A stretch of 64,000 nt of DNA from Gammaproteobacteria bacterium (GCA_016191245.1 JACPOY010000022.1:19039-83038); one strand, 5' to 3'. Counted from the stretch's first letter, positions 8,459 through 17,548 are shown. Notes: generated by a model from the sequence alone, not told the origin. Program-made: numbers and translations.

Positions 8459-10919
8459 GAAATTTCTCTTTTGCTACTGTTCGAACCGCATCAATAAGAG
8501 AATACCCCTGCTTTTGCAGTTGCTGCACGGCTGAAAACTCATCACCTTTGGTGGAATATAGCGCCAAAGTAAAATCATCTAGAATGAGCTGAGCAACGGT
8601 ATACCAATTTGGCGCTCGGATGAATATATCAGCATACTCACCTTCGCTCATTCGAAGACTTTTTATCAACCTTTCCATATGCGGCTCTAAGGATAACTTC
8701 TCTTCCTTGACCAGCTTCTCGATCACGCCCTCCTTTTGCATCATGATAATGGTATAATCTGAGTTATTATAGACCGCTTGCGCTGCTGAATTTTCGAAAT
8801 AATCTTGAATCGATTGCGTTCCTGTAATAATTGAAGCATTATACTTTCTGGCTGTTCTGGCCATTTTCTCAATAAATACTTTTATCTTTTCCCCGTTCAA
8901 AAGTTGCCATGCTTCATCGATAATACAAGCATTTTTGGTTTCTCTATTACCTGCATAAATAGTATTTGTGATCTGGAAAATGATAAGCATTAAAACAATA
9001 GATTGCATATCACCTTTGTTTTTTAACTCTTCTAATTCCATCACCAAAAATGGATTTTCAAATGAAATATTTGCCTTGCCATTAAAATAGCGTCCATACA
9101 TCCCTTTCTCGGTGTAAGGGTATAAGCGTTTACCTAGATCATTTGCGCGTAAATCAGAATGGTTATGCAGCCATTTTGAGAGTTCTGTTATGCTATTATG
9201 GTTTCGAAATTGTGCCCAGGTTTGCTGGATTGCCTCTTCAAGTAATACCCTGTCGATATCAGAAATCGGATCATGGGGCGCAACCATTTGTTCAACGATT
9301 GGTTTTAATAATGAAAGTTGATCTTCATCCAATTCTTGAATATGCGTGAAAGGGTTTAAACAAATTTCTTTGTCTATCGAAAATTCAACAAATTCTCCAC
9401 CTAGCAGCTTACATGTTTTCTCATAACTACGCCCCACATCAATAACCCATAACCTACCACCAGAGCCAACAATACTGGCGGCCAACTCCTGCATAAAAAC
9501 GGATTTTCCTGAGCCTGATTTCCCAGTAACACAGACGTTGTAGTTTCCTGAATCATTTGAAAAGGGATCAAACCAAAATAGCTGCCCTCTCCTTCCTGTT
9601 AACATCAATCTAGGCACAGTCATGCCCTTTAACTCACCCTGCAATGGCGCTACATTAGCAATTACATGGGCAGGCTGAGTATGTGCCACCCCAAAGCGCT
9701 GTAGCGTGTTAAATAGCGCTTTATCTTGAGTCATAGGTAAACATGCATATAGCATAGGGACATGAACGTAACGATGCCGATATAAGTGCCATCCTTGGCT
9801 TATAAATAAACTTTCTAAGACAGACTCGTCCTTTACTACTTGCTCAGGTTCACTAATCAAACCAATTTGGAATGATAACTTAACAAGTCTGCCATTTTTA
9901 TTTAGCATATCGATGATATATCTACGCTCTTGAGCGATTTGTGCTATCTCTGGCACATATTTCACTGCCGGTGAGTTCATAATCCGATTTACACGCATCG
10001 ATTTCATGGCTGCTTGCGAGCTCTCATAGGCTTGATGCGGGATATGCGCCGATAATGAAAGAAAAAACGGGCACCGATTGCGTTGAGTTTCTAAAAACAG
10101 ATCGCCAATTAAACTTTGCATCGCCCACTGCGGCCAGCTATCAGGAAATTTAGCTACTGAATAAACACGAATTTCTGTTTCTCCCTCATTTACTATCAAT
10201 CCTTGAGGTGTTACTTGAAGAGAAGTATCATGAAAACTGCATTGTTGATTGATATAATCATTTTTACGCCATGCTAATTTCCTAGATTCAGCGGATAAAT
10301 CTGGACAAAATAACTCTCCCACCAATTGAATTAAGTATTCAGGCTGTAAGTTGTCCGTATGAAGATTCAAGCTTTTAAATGAGCGTTTTATACTATCTTT
10401 TAATTGATTAACTTCTAATATCGTTTTACTTTCATCAAGCGTTACGCTGATAATCAAACGAAAATTTCTTACCGGACAATCACTGACTTTAAACAAGCTA
10501 CCCCTGGCACCTTTTGAAAGAAACTTTACACGCTCTTGCGCTAATTGAGCAAAGCGCTCCCCTCTTTCAGCTCTATAGGATGACCATGAATTTAAATATC
10601 CTGCGATTTTGGGAGATGCATATAGTAAAAACTGGATGCTTGACCCTTCAGGAAGCAGGTGATTAATAATATTTGTCAATAAATTAATAGTTTGCTCCGT
10701 TGCGCCAACTAAAGGAGCCGCTTCAAATACAAAACCTTGTGTACCATCATTAAAATATAACTGTTCATGCTCATCATATAAGCGATAAGGCAATATTTCA
10801 CCTAAAGAATGTTGTGAGAGATAATTTTGTAACTCCCGAAATGTTGGCGAAACTTTAACCGCGCCACCAGGCTCAAAAGCCTTTTTAATCCATGATTTTG
10901 CTTGATCTAACATAGTCAT
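8448..10919 (-). CDS. traC: TraC, VirB4-family ATPase of the F-type secretion system
   Basis: An 823-residue VirB4/TraC ATPase (F TraC about 875). The N-terminal TraC domain covers roughly residues 25-440. The ATPase domain shows Walker A GKSGSGKS near residue 470, a Walker B-like stretch (NACIIDEAWQLL) near residue 660 and a TGTQSIQDYF sensor region near 700. It is a cytoplasmic, membrane-associated motor for pilus assembly. It sits 2 bases from traV. All catalytic motifs are intact, so this motor should work even though the nearby traB is frameshifted. Confidence 0.96.
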   Translation of the reverse strand: MTMLDQAKSWIKKAFEPGGAVKVSPTFRELQNYLSQHSLGEILPYRLYDEHEQLYFNDGTQGFVFEAAPLVGATEQTINLLTNIINHLLPEGSSIQFLLYASPKIAGYLNSWSSYRAERGERFAQLAQERVKFLSKGARGSLFKVSDCPVRNFRLIISVTLDESKTILEVNQLKDSIKRSFKSLNLHTDNLQPEYLIQLVGELFCPDLSAESRKLAWRKNDYINQQCSFHDTSLQVTPQGLIVNEGETEIRVYSVAKFPDSWPQWAMQSLIGDLFLETQRNRCPFFLSLSAHIPHQAYESSQAAMKSMRVNRIMNSPAVKYVPEIAQIAQERRYIIDMLNKNGRLVKLSFQIGLISEPEQVVKDESVLESLFISQGWHLYRHRYVHVPMLYACLPMTQDKALFNTLQRFGVAHTQPAHVIANVAPLQGELKGMTVPRLMLTGRRGQLFWFDPFSNDSGNYNVCVTGKSGSGKSVFMQELAASIVGSGGRLWVIDVGRSYEKTCKLLGGEFVEFSIDKEICLNPFTHIQELDEDQLSLLKPIVEQMVAPHDPISDIDRVLLEEAIQQTWAQFRNHNSITELSKWLHNHSDLRANDLGKRLYPYTEKGMYGRYFNGKANISFENPFLVMELEELKNKGDMQSIVLMLIIFQITNTIYAGNRETKNACIIDEAWQLLNGEKIKVFIEKMARTARKYNASIITGTQSIQDYFENSAAQAVYNNSDYTIIMMQKEGVIEKLVKEEKLSLEPHMERLIKSLRMSEGEYADIFIRAPNWYTVAQLILDDFTLALYSTKGDEFSAVQQLQKQGYSLIDAVRTVAKEKFHGR

Positions 10920-10921
10920 AC

Positions 10922-11194
10922 TTAAGTCTTAATGGTAACCTTTCGTGGATGATGATAAATATTATTCTCATCGTGATATCCATCTAAATACACATCAATA
11001 TGATCGCTTTTGGCATAAATCGTGTTCTGCGATAAATTATCGTTAGGCAACCCTTTTTTCTCATTATATTCTTCATTGATTGCCGATAAGCGTTTGCATC
11101 CCATTCCTTTTGCAGCTGGACAGTCAAACTCACTATTAAAACTCGCACATCCTGTTGTCAGGCAGATTAAAAATAAGATTAAACACTGCTTCAT
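10922..11194 (-). CDS. traV: TraV-like outer-membrane lipoprotein (short)
   Basis: The start is placed at the ATG at 11194 because GGAGAAGATC precedes it; an in-frame ATG lies 4 codons upstream. The 90-residue product has a lipoprotein signal with lipobox LTTGC and then the TraV signature CPAAKGMGCKRLSAINE. TraV (VirB7-like) joins TraK and TraB into the envelope-spanning core. It is about half the length of F TraV (171), and only the N-terminal conserved part is present. The start overlaps the end of the traB C-terminal frame by 4 bases. Confidence 0.85.
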   Translation of the reverse strand: MKQCLILFLICLTTGCASFNSEFDCPAAKGMGCKRLSAINEEYNEKKGLPNDNLSQNTIYAKSDHIDVYLDGYHDENNIYHHPRKVTIKT

Positions 11195-12437
11195 GATCTT
11201 CTCCATTCATCTTGCGCTAACTGTAAAGGCTGTGAACCTTCCTGTAAGTGAAATCCTTTCTTAAATACAACATCGACCTCCCTGCCAGCTGAGATCTGGA
11301 TCACTGGCTGAAATTGCTCGGCTCGCTCTATGTAGTATTTTGAAAGTCTGTCAAACGAATTACTGACACCTTCTGCTGCCCCTTTTTTAAAGACATCAGA
11401 ACTACGAGTTTCCGTCACAACACCTAATGGGGAAACCATATCCCGTTGAAATGATTCAGACAAACCTGAACCAAAACCTGATGCCAAACCACTTAAAAAG
11501 CTGTTGGCTAATAAATCTTTTTCACGACGTACAACAACACCTCGAATACCCGCTTTGCCATCCTCACCAACTACATAACCATCAACAATGTTTTCAAGAA
11601 TATCTTTAGACTTTAAAGTGCAACTCATGCTTTCTAAACGAACAAAGGCACGTTCACTTGAAATGTCGCCATAGCTGCCCCAATGATTCTGCAATCTTCA
11701 ATATGAGTAGAAACTTCATTAGGTAAGCTACCATTCGAGACAAGGCGCATTAACACTGGCCGAGGATCAGACTGAGATGAAATGGAGGCCGAAGCATCTA
11801 TCCCCTGAATAAGCAACGCCTTTACATAGGTTCCTGCTGGAATATAGTTGGTTGCTTTTTTAGATTTCGTTGCAGAACTCTTAAAATTTTCGATATTAAT
11901 GCCAACTGGCATAGGATTAGCTTGATACTGATCACTTATCATTTGATATCCGTTATCATGCACATTATATCCATCCATAGAAGGAAAAACCGTGGGCTCT
12001 ATTGTTTCTTTAGCTTTATGCCAGGAATTTGCTTTTGCGTGCGCACCCATTTCTTGTTCATTTGAACCTATATTTTCAATCTTTTCCTCAAGCACTCGTA
12101 TCTTTTCTTCAAGATCACTGATCGTTCGATTTGATTCTTGAAATTCCGGATCCTGATTAACTAATTCTTGTTGATTTACCCTTTTTTCATATTCATCTAT
12201 TTTCTTCTCCAATCGCTGAAGGGCGATTGAACTGTCACTAATGTCATCACTTAATGCACTTATTTTGATTGTTTGTTTAGTTGTACCGTCATTATTAGTG
12301 TTAGCTGATTTAAATTTAACCAAATAATACGAAATAACTAAGAAAACAAACGCAATTAAGCCCCCTACAACCAAAATCAAATTTCTATTTTGATCTAACT
12401 TTGCTTTTAGGTTTGATGGCGCCACCTGGCTATCCAT
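11191..12437 (-). pseudogene. traB: TraB (VirB10-like), split by a frameshift
   Basis: Two overlapping frames together make one TraB of about 415 residues. The first (12437 to 11634, 267 residues) has a cytoplasmic start, one membrane helix (about residues 20-42), a coiled coil (about 70-125) and the beginning of the TraB/VirB10 barrel. The second (11694 to 11191) carries the rest, starting with YGDISSERAFVRLE, which in intact homologues continues directly from CRIIGAA. The switch lies near 11670-11680 and looks like loss of one base, giving a -1 shift. No convincing slippery heptamer is present, so a mutation or sequencing error is likelier than programmed frameshifting. TraB links the inner and outer membrane core. 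Confidence 0.85.
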
Positions 12438-13107
12438 AGCTTTTCACCATAAAGAGTTTTGTCGTCTCTCCTTCTTTAAGTACCTCTTTTTCAAAAGCGA
12501 CAGCTAACACCCCTTCATTCCAATACTGATGTTGATCAATTACAATCTGATCATTATTTTCATTTGTTAGTTCATATACTTCCCCAACAAGCTTTCCATC
12601 ACGTATGGTTTGTCGTTTTGCTACCCGCAATGACCCAATATGGGATATTTCTTCTGGTATAAATTCCTGGGTGAGTTTCGAAGAAAGGTCTAGTTCATTC
12701 ATCTCCTTGACTATGGAAATCAACTTTTCATCATTTATCTGTTGCTTTGGTTGTTCGAGCAATATTCCTATGTTTTGAGCTTTTACGGTGAGGGGTTTTA
12801 ATGAAAGCGCAAAGTGATTCCCCTTTTCAGTTGAGATAAATATTTCTATTGGGTTTTCTCTTTGTTCATCAGTAGGCTTTACAAAAAACTGACCATTCTC
12901 TGTATCTTTTTGGATCACTAATTCCCCGTTAAGAGAAGTAATTTGAGCAACATGATCTTCATTCAAGTAAATTCTATTCAAAGACGTTCTTGCGATCTGT
13001 GCCATCCCTTCGCCATTATTAGGAATAATAATCTCCTGGCCACACCATGCTAGAGCTGGCATTATCGATAGCACGTAAAAACTAAGCTTCTTTAGTAACA
13101 TCTTCAA
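12430..13107 (-). CDS. traK: TraK, secretin-like core complex protein
   Basis: A 225-residue protein with a signal peptide (about 1-22) and the TraK pattern IARTSLNRIYLNEDHVAQI at the start of the mature protein, then GQFFVKP and IFISTEKGNHFALSL near residues 75-105. TraK is the VirB9-like member of the outer core with TraV and TraB; F TraK is about 242. It overlaps traE by 26 bases and traB by 8. The signal sequence and core blocks are intact. Confidence 0.93.
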   Translation of the reverse strand: MKMLLKKLSFYVLSIMPALAWCGQEIIIPNNGEGMAQIARTSLNRIYLNEDHVAQITSLNGELVIQKDTENGQFFVKPTDEQRENPIEIFISTEKGNHFALSLKPLTVKAQNIGILLEQPKQQINDEKLISIVKEMNELDLSSKLTQEFIPEEISHIGSLRVAKRQTIRDGKLVGEVYELTNENNDQIVIDQHQYWNEGVLAVAFEKEVLKEGETTKLFMVKSYG

Positions 13108-13651
13108 AGCCTTTCACTAATAATTTTCCTGATTTTCCTGAAAAAGAGAATTTGAGCTTATATGTTTTGTGATTATTTTTAACTTGTTGCTTACCCTGAA
13201 AAATGGATAACTCCCCTATTACTTCCACTGTCATTCGCTCAACATCAACATTAAATTGAGCTGGTGTGAACATGGTTATAAAGTTGTTTTTCTTAATTTG
13301 CTCTTCTTCATCCAGAAGTAAATGTTGAAAATTGGCGTATGACGTATTATCGACTAAGCTAAGCACCGCTTCTCTACGGCTATTAGCGCTCACAGCCGTG
13401 GTGTTCAAAAGTAAACGACTAAAATAATCAGCCATTTGCTGCAAATAGGAAGAGGATACTTTTCTGTTCTCAATCCAAAATGACTCATCTATTACAGGCG
13501 GAGTAATCACGATGCGATACTGATCGGATAATTTGTATGATAAGCCCGCTAATCCCATATTTAACACCATTGAAATGATTATCCCAATTAATAGTAAATC
13601 TCTTTGCCTTCTAGTTTGTGACAGTTGAAATGTGTAAGCTGCCAGCTTCAT
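13082..13651 (-). CDS. traE: TraE, VirB8-like inner-membrane protein
   Basis: A 189-residue protein (F TraE 188) with a short cytoplasmic start, one membrane helix at about residues 18-40 and a periplasmic VirB8-like domain. Family features include the PPVIDESFWI stretch after the helix and the ANFQHLLLDEEEQIKKN region. TraE is a scaffold between the core and the inner-membrane motors. It overlaps traL by 4 bases and traK by 26. Confidence 0.93.
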   Translation of the reverse strand: MKLAAYTFQLSQTRRQRDLLLIGIIISMVLNMGLAGLSYKLSDQYRIVITPPVIDESFWIENRKVSSSYLQQMADYFSRLLLNTTAVSANSRREAVLSLVDNTSYANFQHLLLDEEEQIKKNNFITMFTPAQFNVDVERMTVEVIGELSIFQGKQQVKNNHKTYKLKFSFSGKSGKLLVKGFEDVTKEA

Positions 13652-13929
13652 AGATATTCTCTAATAAATGAAGGCGGTATATTTTTGTTTCTTTTGCTGG
13701 GAAAGTGCCAATATATGAACGATTGAAATATATTGGCCCAGCGTGTTTTTCTGTATTTGTGCTTCAAACGTATACTGACTACTAATGCGACACAGCCTAT
13801 AATCCAATTAAATAAAAAATAAAAGACAAAAAATGCAACACAGCCCAATAACAGCTCATCCGTATAAAAAAAGAATATTTTATCTGGCTCATCTAAATAT
13901 TGCGGGATCTTATAAAAGCTGTTATCCAT
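13648..13929 (-). CDS. traL: TraL, VirB3-like inner-membrane protein
   Basis: A 93-residue protein (F TraL 91) with the family start YKIPQYLDEPDKIFFFYTDE, two adjacent hydrophobic helices at about residues 25-58, and the basic tail FIYWHFPSKRNKNIPPSFIREYL. It corresponds to VirB3 and helps pilus assembly at the inner membrane. It lies 6 bases after the pilin-like gene and overlaps traE, at the head of the core tra block. Confidence 0.92.
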   Translation of the reverse strand: MDNSFYKIPQYLDEPDKIFFFYTDELLLGCVAFFVFYFLFNWIIGCVALVVSIRLKHKYRKTRWANIFQSFIYWHFPSKRNKNIPPSFIREYL

Positions 13930-13935
13930 AACGCC

Positions 13936-14208
13936 TCATGCAAATTTATGAATCAACGCCAACGCTGTACAGATACTAGGAATAATAATTCCAATGGCCG
14001 CTGCAAAAATGTTGGATTGAAAAAAACCTTTCCAGGCCACACCCCAAAATACACCTACCAACCATACAATGACCAGACCAAAATCAACCATATCGTTGAT
14101 TTCTCTTTTAACCGGATTAAGTGCCTCAGATACACTCGTGCCAGCAAAACAATCAACAAATATTAAAGCTGTTAACGTCCCTATCGCGAACAATGAAATC
14201 TTTTTCAT
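13936..14208 (-). CDS. Pilin-like protein, TraA equivalent
   Basis: The start is placed at the ATG at 14208, preceded by AGGGGTAATT; the longer frame from 14232 lacks a good site. The 90-residue product has a signal peptide (about 1-22, ending near DCFAG), a short polar linker and two hydrophobic helices (about residues 42-65 and 70-88) split by a Lys. That is the plan of F pilin. The position immediately before traL is where traA sits in F-like operons. The sequence is too divergent to call by similarity alone, so the call rests on topology and place. Confidence 0.65.
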   Translation of the reverse strand: MKKISLFAIGTLTALIFVDCFAGTSVSEALNPVKREINDMVDFGLVIVWLVGVFWGVAWKGFFQSNIFAAAIGIIIPSICTALALIHKFA

Positions 14209-14224
14209 AATTACCCCTGAACCA

Positions 14225-14422
14225 TTAAGCATTGCTGGAACCAGTTTCTAATTGTTTTTCATATAGTTTTTTAATTTTTTCCACCGTATCGAATCGAGGT
14301 GATCGAACATCACCTACCTTAATTCGGTGAATAGTTGATTGTGCTAATTTGACTTTTTTGGCTATCCAATGCTCAGTAAAGCCGTTATTCAACAGAGCAT
14401 AGATATATTTTTGTGGATGCAT
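14225..14422 (-). CDS. Small helix-turn-helix regulator
   Basis: A 65-residue protein that is almost entirely a helix-turn-helix: a first helix (YIYALLNNG), a turn, and a recognition region WIAKKVKLAQSTIHRIKVG at about residues 18-37. It precedes the pilin gene by 16 bases and is preceded by a 97-bp gap holding a perfect palindrome at 14487-14504, a plausible operator. Its likely job is autoregulation and control of the tra operon, like the small control proteins of other conjugative elements. The target is inferred. Confidence 0.7.
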   Translation of the reverse strand: MHPQKYIYALLNNGFTEHWIAKKVKLAQSTIHRIKVGDVRSPRFDTVEKIKKLYEKQLETGSSNA

Positions 14423-14486
14423 AAATCACTCCCTTGCTATGTATTGTCATTATTGCAAGTGATGATCTATGTCTTCAAGAAATTCC

Positions 14487-14504
14487 TTATGCTTTTAAGC
14501 ATAA
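14487..14504. promoter_or_regulatory. Palindromic operator candidate upstream of the HTH/tra operon
   Basis: TTATGCTT-TT-AAGCATAA is a perfect 8+8 palindrome lying 65 bases upstream of the HTH gene start. A near copy with similar flanking sequence lies at 33341-33358, about 71 bases upstream of the first gene of the coupling-protein operon. The shared position and flanks point to common regulation. Confidence 0.6.
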
Positions 14505-14519
14505 TTTTCAGATGTGTTT

Positions 14520-14753
14520 CTAAAAAACGTTATAGGCACTTGATGCACCAGATACTACTTGGCAATGTTGCATATATAATAAATGGATCCCCATCGCCAG
14601 TTTAAAATTCGAATTCTGGTATTTGCCTGATAAAATACGGCTAATTGTTGATTGGTTGACCTCAACTGCTAATGCTATTGCTTCCTGTGATAATCCTGCT
14701 TTGCACAAGCCTCTGATCATGGCTTTCAAATCAAGATGTGGTTTCATGTCCAT
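14520..14753 (-). CDS. Small helix-turn-helix regulator
   Basis: A 77-residue protein with a clear helix-turn-helix, GLSQEAIALAVEVNQSTISRILSG, at about residues 19-42. It resembles the 65-residue protein downstream in fold but not closely in sequence. It begins directly after the stop of the 15.8-kb gene, so the two are co-transcribed. It is a candidate partner or antagonist for the first HTH protein in controlling transfer; either could bind the palindrome at 14487. Confidence 0.65.
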   Translation of the reverse strand: MDMKPHLDLKAMIRGLCKAGLSQEAIALAVEVNQSTISRILSGKYQNSNFKLAMGIHLLYMQHCQVVSGASSAYNVF

Positions 14754-15860
14754 CTATTTGCCCTCCGCCATAACGAAGTTTCCTGCAATTTCACTTTTTT
14801 TGCTTGTTTGCCACAAAGCTTCACGTGCGGTACCCTCCTCCCGTGTGATCCCTCTAGGGCATTCCCATTGACCTTTTTGCAAAATTTTACAAGCAATATG
14901 GTATCGTTTCAGTTGAATCACCGGTTTATCTGTCAAGCTTCCAGCCTTCGTCACATAAAACAACACCTCTTTCATTATCGAACTCAGGGTTTTGTTAGCT
15001 GCGTCTCCTTTAATTTTTTTGCGTTGATGCAGAAGTGGGATCACGTGGATAATTTTGTCCTTGACCTTTTCCTCGATCAAAAACTGCAACCCTTCGAATT
15101 CAAAATCAATAAGCTTTGATTTTTCTAATGGCTGTGCCGATATTGCTGGCTTCTCATTTCGTTGATTTTCTTCAATTTCAAAGCACTTCCGCTTCGCATT
15201 AATTCGAGCATGAATGATGTGCATTTGCTCAGTAGTGAAATGCCCATTGATTCGTCGAACTCTCTCAGCAAGAGAAAAACTCTGAAATTCTTTTTGTAAA
15301 CGTTCAAATTCACAAACCAATGCATCAGCATCATTCACAATTGCTTGCTGCGCTTGCGGTTGATTATGACTATTATGTTTATTATTTATATTATTATTTA
15401 TTAATAGGATCGGATTTTTATCCGGGGGTGTTCCGGATTTTTTTCCGGAGGGTACCGGATTTTTATCCGGTGGGGTATCGGATTTTTTTCCGAACCCACG
15501 ATTAGGCGCATTCGTTATCGCCTCAAGCCCTTCATCCGGTAACGTGATGGCATAGGTTGTAATTTGTAACTCAGCATCAAACTGTGCCTGTAGAAAGCCA
15601 AACTGTTTAAGCCTCTTCACTGCCCTGTAGGCAGTATCTTGCTTAATCCCTATCATCATCGCTATTTGCTGATGTGTTATTGCGCACGACAAATTAGGAT
15701 CTCTTAAGCTCTTGCGAACTAAATTAAACCAAATCAATTTTTCATTGGCGCTTAAGGCAGGATGACTTGATACAAATTCAAATTCTTTGTCTGTAAACGT
15801 GACGTAATGTTTAGATTGGCGTGCTTGCAGAATGATGCACGCAGCAGCGTTCTCAATCAT
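14754..15860 (-). CDS. Winged-helix DNA-binding protein with an internal Pro/Lys repeat
   Basis: The start is placed at the ATG at 15860, preceded by GAGGGATCT; an upstream in-frame start at 15890 has no such site. The 368-residue product has a winged-helix domain at about residues 35-115 (LSANEKLIWFNLVRKSL, then HQQIAMMIGIKQDTAYRAVKRL) of the HTH_36 type found in plasmid replication and regulatory proteins. A linker with a duplicated GKKS-TPPDKNP unit (about residues 128-155) and a basic C-terminal part of unknown fold follow. It heads the regulatory group before the tra operon. A regulatory or accessory replication role is possible; no catalytic motif is seen. Confidence 0.6.
   Translation of the reverse strand: MIENAAACIILQARQSKHYVTFTDKEFEFVSSHPALSANEKLIWFNLVRKSLRDPNLSCAITHQQIAMMIGIKQDTAYRAVKRLKQFGFLQAQFDAELQITTYAITLPDEGLEAITNAPNRGFGKKSDTPPDKNPVPSGKKSGTPPDKNPILLINNNINNKHNSHNQPQAQQAIVNDADALVCEFERLQKEFQSFSLAERVRRINGHFTTEQMHIIHARINAKRKCFEIEENQRNEKPAISAQPLEKSKLIDFEFEGLQFLIEEKVKDKIIHVIPLLHQRKKIKGDAANKTLSSIMKEVLFYVTKAGSLTDKPVIQLKRYHIACKILQKGQWECPRGITREEGTAREALWQTSKKSEIAGNFVMAEGK
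15412..15493. repeat. Four phased GC-edged palindromes inside a coding region
   Basis: Four copies of CCGGATTTTTNTCCGG-like palindromes occur at about 22-base steps, encoding the repeated GKKS-TPPDKNP linker of the overlapping gene. Alternating A and T central variants show a 45-base unit duplicated once. Each copy could form a hairpin in the mRNA. Confidence 0.7.
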
Positions 15861-16001
15861 AGATCCCTCTTTTGCTAGAAACCAAACCAATTTTCAAATG
15901 AAATTAGTTGAAAATTTATGTCTGCAAAAGATATGGGAGGTTTATAACTGAAAACAGATCGATTAGAATTGTCGTAGCCATTTTTTGACCTCTTAACCAG
16001 G

Positions 16002-16127
16002 TTAAATTTTGGTAAGTGCTTGCAAGGTCTGAACTACCTTGTAAGCACGCTTAAGATTACCGACTTTAGAAGATCGTGACAATCCCCTCTTTGGCTCAAA
16101 TCTAGGGCAAAATTTAAACTGCTTCAT
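16002..16127 (-). CDS. Possible small basic protein (41 residues)
   Basis: This fills most of the gap between 15860 and 16332. The frame starts at the ATG at 16127 with AGGGAATAAATA upstream and encodes a 41-residue, strongly basic peptide with a single Cys (KQFKFCPRFEPKRG at the start). No family is recognised. The ribosome-binding site and basic composition support a real gene, but the length makes this uncertain. The rest of the gap (16128-16331) is AT-rich and probably holds the promoter of the divergent repressor gene. Confidence 0.35.
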   Translation of the reverse strand: MKQFKFCPRFEPKRGLSRSSKVGNLKRAYKVVQTLQALTKI

Positions 16128-16331
16128 TATTTATTCCCTATCTGCAATAACTTGCGGGCCTTTCCACTGAGCGATTAATTTACATTTAATCAAACCCAGA
16201 ATACAACACATTATGTTGTATTTTTGCAAATTGTCAAAAACAGATGTATTATTCTTTCTAACTTATTTTGTCTTGGTGTGTTTAGTAGTACAATTGCACG
16301 CTGATCATCTAAAAAGTTATGCAATAGGCAC

Positions 16332-17003
16332 ATGGAAAAAGTTGTTACCCTTGATATGCTCGAGAGAGCTAAACGTGTTCGAAGCGCTAGGAAATTTGCA
16401 GGTGTTTCATTACAGCAAATGGATACAAGGCACGATATCCCCCTTTCAACACTACGAGGATGGGAGCGACCTGGTACGCTTAAAAACCAAGGATTAACGC
16501 TAAAGGGCGCACATAGGCTGGTTAAAGCTTTATTAAATGAGGGAATTGGATGCTCTGTTGAATGGCTTATGGAAGGCACTGGAGAAGGCCCACATTATCT
16601 AGACCTACCTAAAGATTCTCCTAAAAATAGAAAAGGTGCTTCACCTTGGAGCCAACAACTAGCCATTCAAAGTGAAATCAAATTTTTTGAAGAGATTAAT
16701 CCTGATTCAATTGTCGTTATGATTACCGACGACGGACTTGCTCCAGCATTTGGATTAGGTGACTTTGTAGGTGGTATCAAAAAATTTGGTAAAGAGATGA
16801 TTAAAGCCATTGATCAATACTGTATTGTCGAGACAGCAAGTAAAGATCTCCTTGTTAGGAAAGTCATTCCGGGTAAAAAGCCTAAAACTTTTTCATTACA
16901 CTGCAATAATCCACAAACAAGAGCTTTGAATTCCACCAAAATTGATATTGCGCTTAAATGGGTCGCACCAATTGTATGGCATCGAAAGAATCAGTCATCT
17001 TGA
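16332..17003 (+). CDS. Repressor-like HTH protein with a degenerate S24/LexA-type domain
   Basis: A 223-residue protein. Residues 10-75 form a helix-turn-helix region (VSLQQMDTRHDIPLSTLRGWE). Residues 110-215 resemble the LexA/CI S24 fold (MITDDGLAPAFGLGDFVGG, then VRKVIPGKKPKTFSLHCNN). The usual catalytic Ser in the GDSM-P motif is replaced (DDGLAPAF), so self-cleavage is unlikely and the domain probably only dimerises or binds a partner. It is divergent from the winged-helix gene group, like phage and ICE repressors that govern transfer or excision. Its target is not known. Confidence 0.65.
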   Translation: MEKVVTLDMLERAKRVRSARKFAGVSLQQMDTRHDIPLSTLRGWERPGTLKNQGLTLKGAHRLVKALLNEGIGCSVEWLMEGTGEGPHYLDLPKDSPKNRKGASPWSQQLAIQSEIKFFEEINPDSIVVMITDDGLAPAFGLGDFVGGIKKFGKEMIKAIDQYCIVETASKDLLVRKVIPGKKPKTFSLHCNNPQTRALNSTKIDIALKWVAPIVWHRKNQSS

Positions 17004-17033
17004 TCCTTTCTACGCCATCTATTTAAATATACG

Positions 17034-17534
17034 CTACGACAAGTAACATGCCTCTTTAAACATTGTCATGATGGTAGGCAAAGCAATTTGATACTTGTGC
17101 TCTAATTCGTGATCTTTTGGATCTGTTCCCAATCCAAGCATGTATTGCTTGCCTCCCATCACTTTTGTGATACTTAGCCCATTTCCAATACCATGTTCTG
17201 TTCGTATTCCGGCTACATCTTTTTGAGCTTTACCTTGGTTAGGGATCTGTTTCCACAAAAACATGAACTTATCAATCCCAGATTCTTTTGGAAAATTTAC
17301 CGTGGCTGCATATAAAGCACACTTATTAATTAAGTTATAATCTATAAATGAGCGCTGCCAATCAGGATTTGAGCTATACGCTCTTCGTTTACCAGTTTGA
17401 CTATCTTCAATGCAAAAAAACATATAATTACAATATATTTTACTTAAATACCTTTCTTTAAGCGCAATCATCTCTCTATCAAAATCTTCATCGACTACTT
17501 TTTTATATATTAAACTTGCCTCTTGTAACTTCAT
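17034..17534 (-). CDS. LuxR-type autoinducer-binding-domain protein lacking the HTH
   Basis: A 166-residue protein with AAAGGAGC 9 bases before the ATG. The pattern FFCIEDSQTGKRRAY-SSNPDWQRSFIDYNLINKCAL (about residues 40-75) resembles the N-terminal ligand-binding domain of LuxR solos, where a Trp/Tyr cluster surrounds the ligand. The protein ends where the LuxR DNA-binding domain would begin, so it may act as a sensor or anti-regulator rather than an activator. The match is from pattern memory and is moderate. Confidence 0.5.
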   Translation of the reverse strand: MKLQEASLIYKKVVDEDFDREMIALKERYLSKIYCNYMFFCIEDSQTGKRRAYSSNPDWQRSFIDYNLINKCALYAATVNFPKESGIDKFMFLWKQIPNQGKAQKDVAGIRTEHGIGNGLSITKVMGGKQYMLGLGTDPKDHELEHKYQIALPTIMTMFKEACYLS

Positions 17535-17548
17535 GTTTTACTGCTCCT

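Noticed and set aside
11634..11694. Programmed -1 frameshift in traB
   Set aside because: The overlap has no X-XXY-YYZ heptamer and no clear downstream pseudoknot; a plain indel is simpler.
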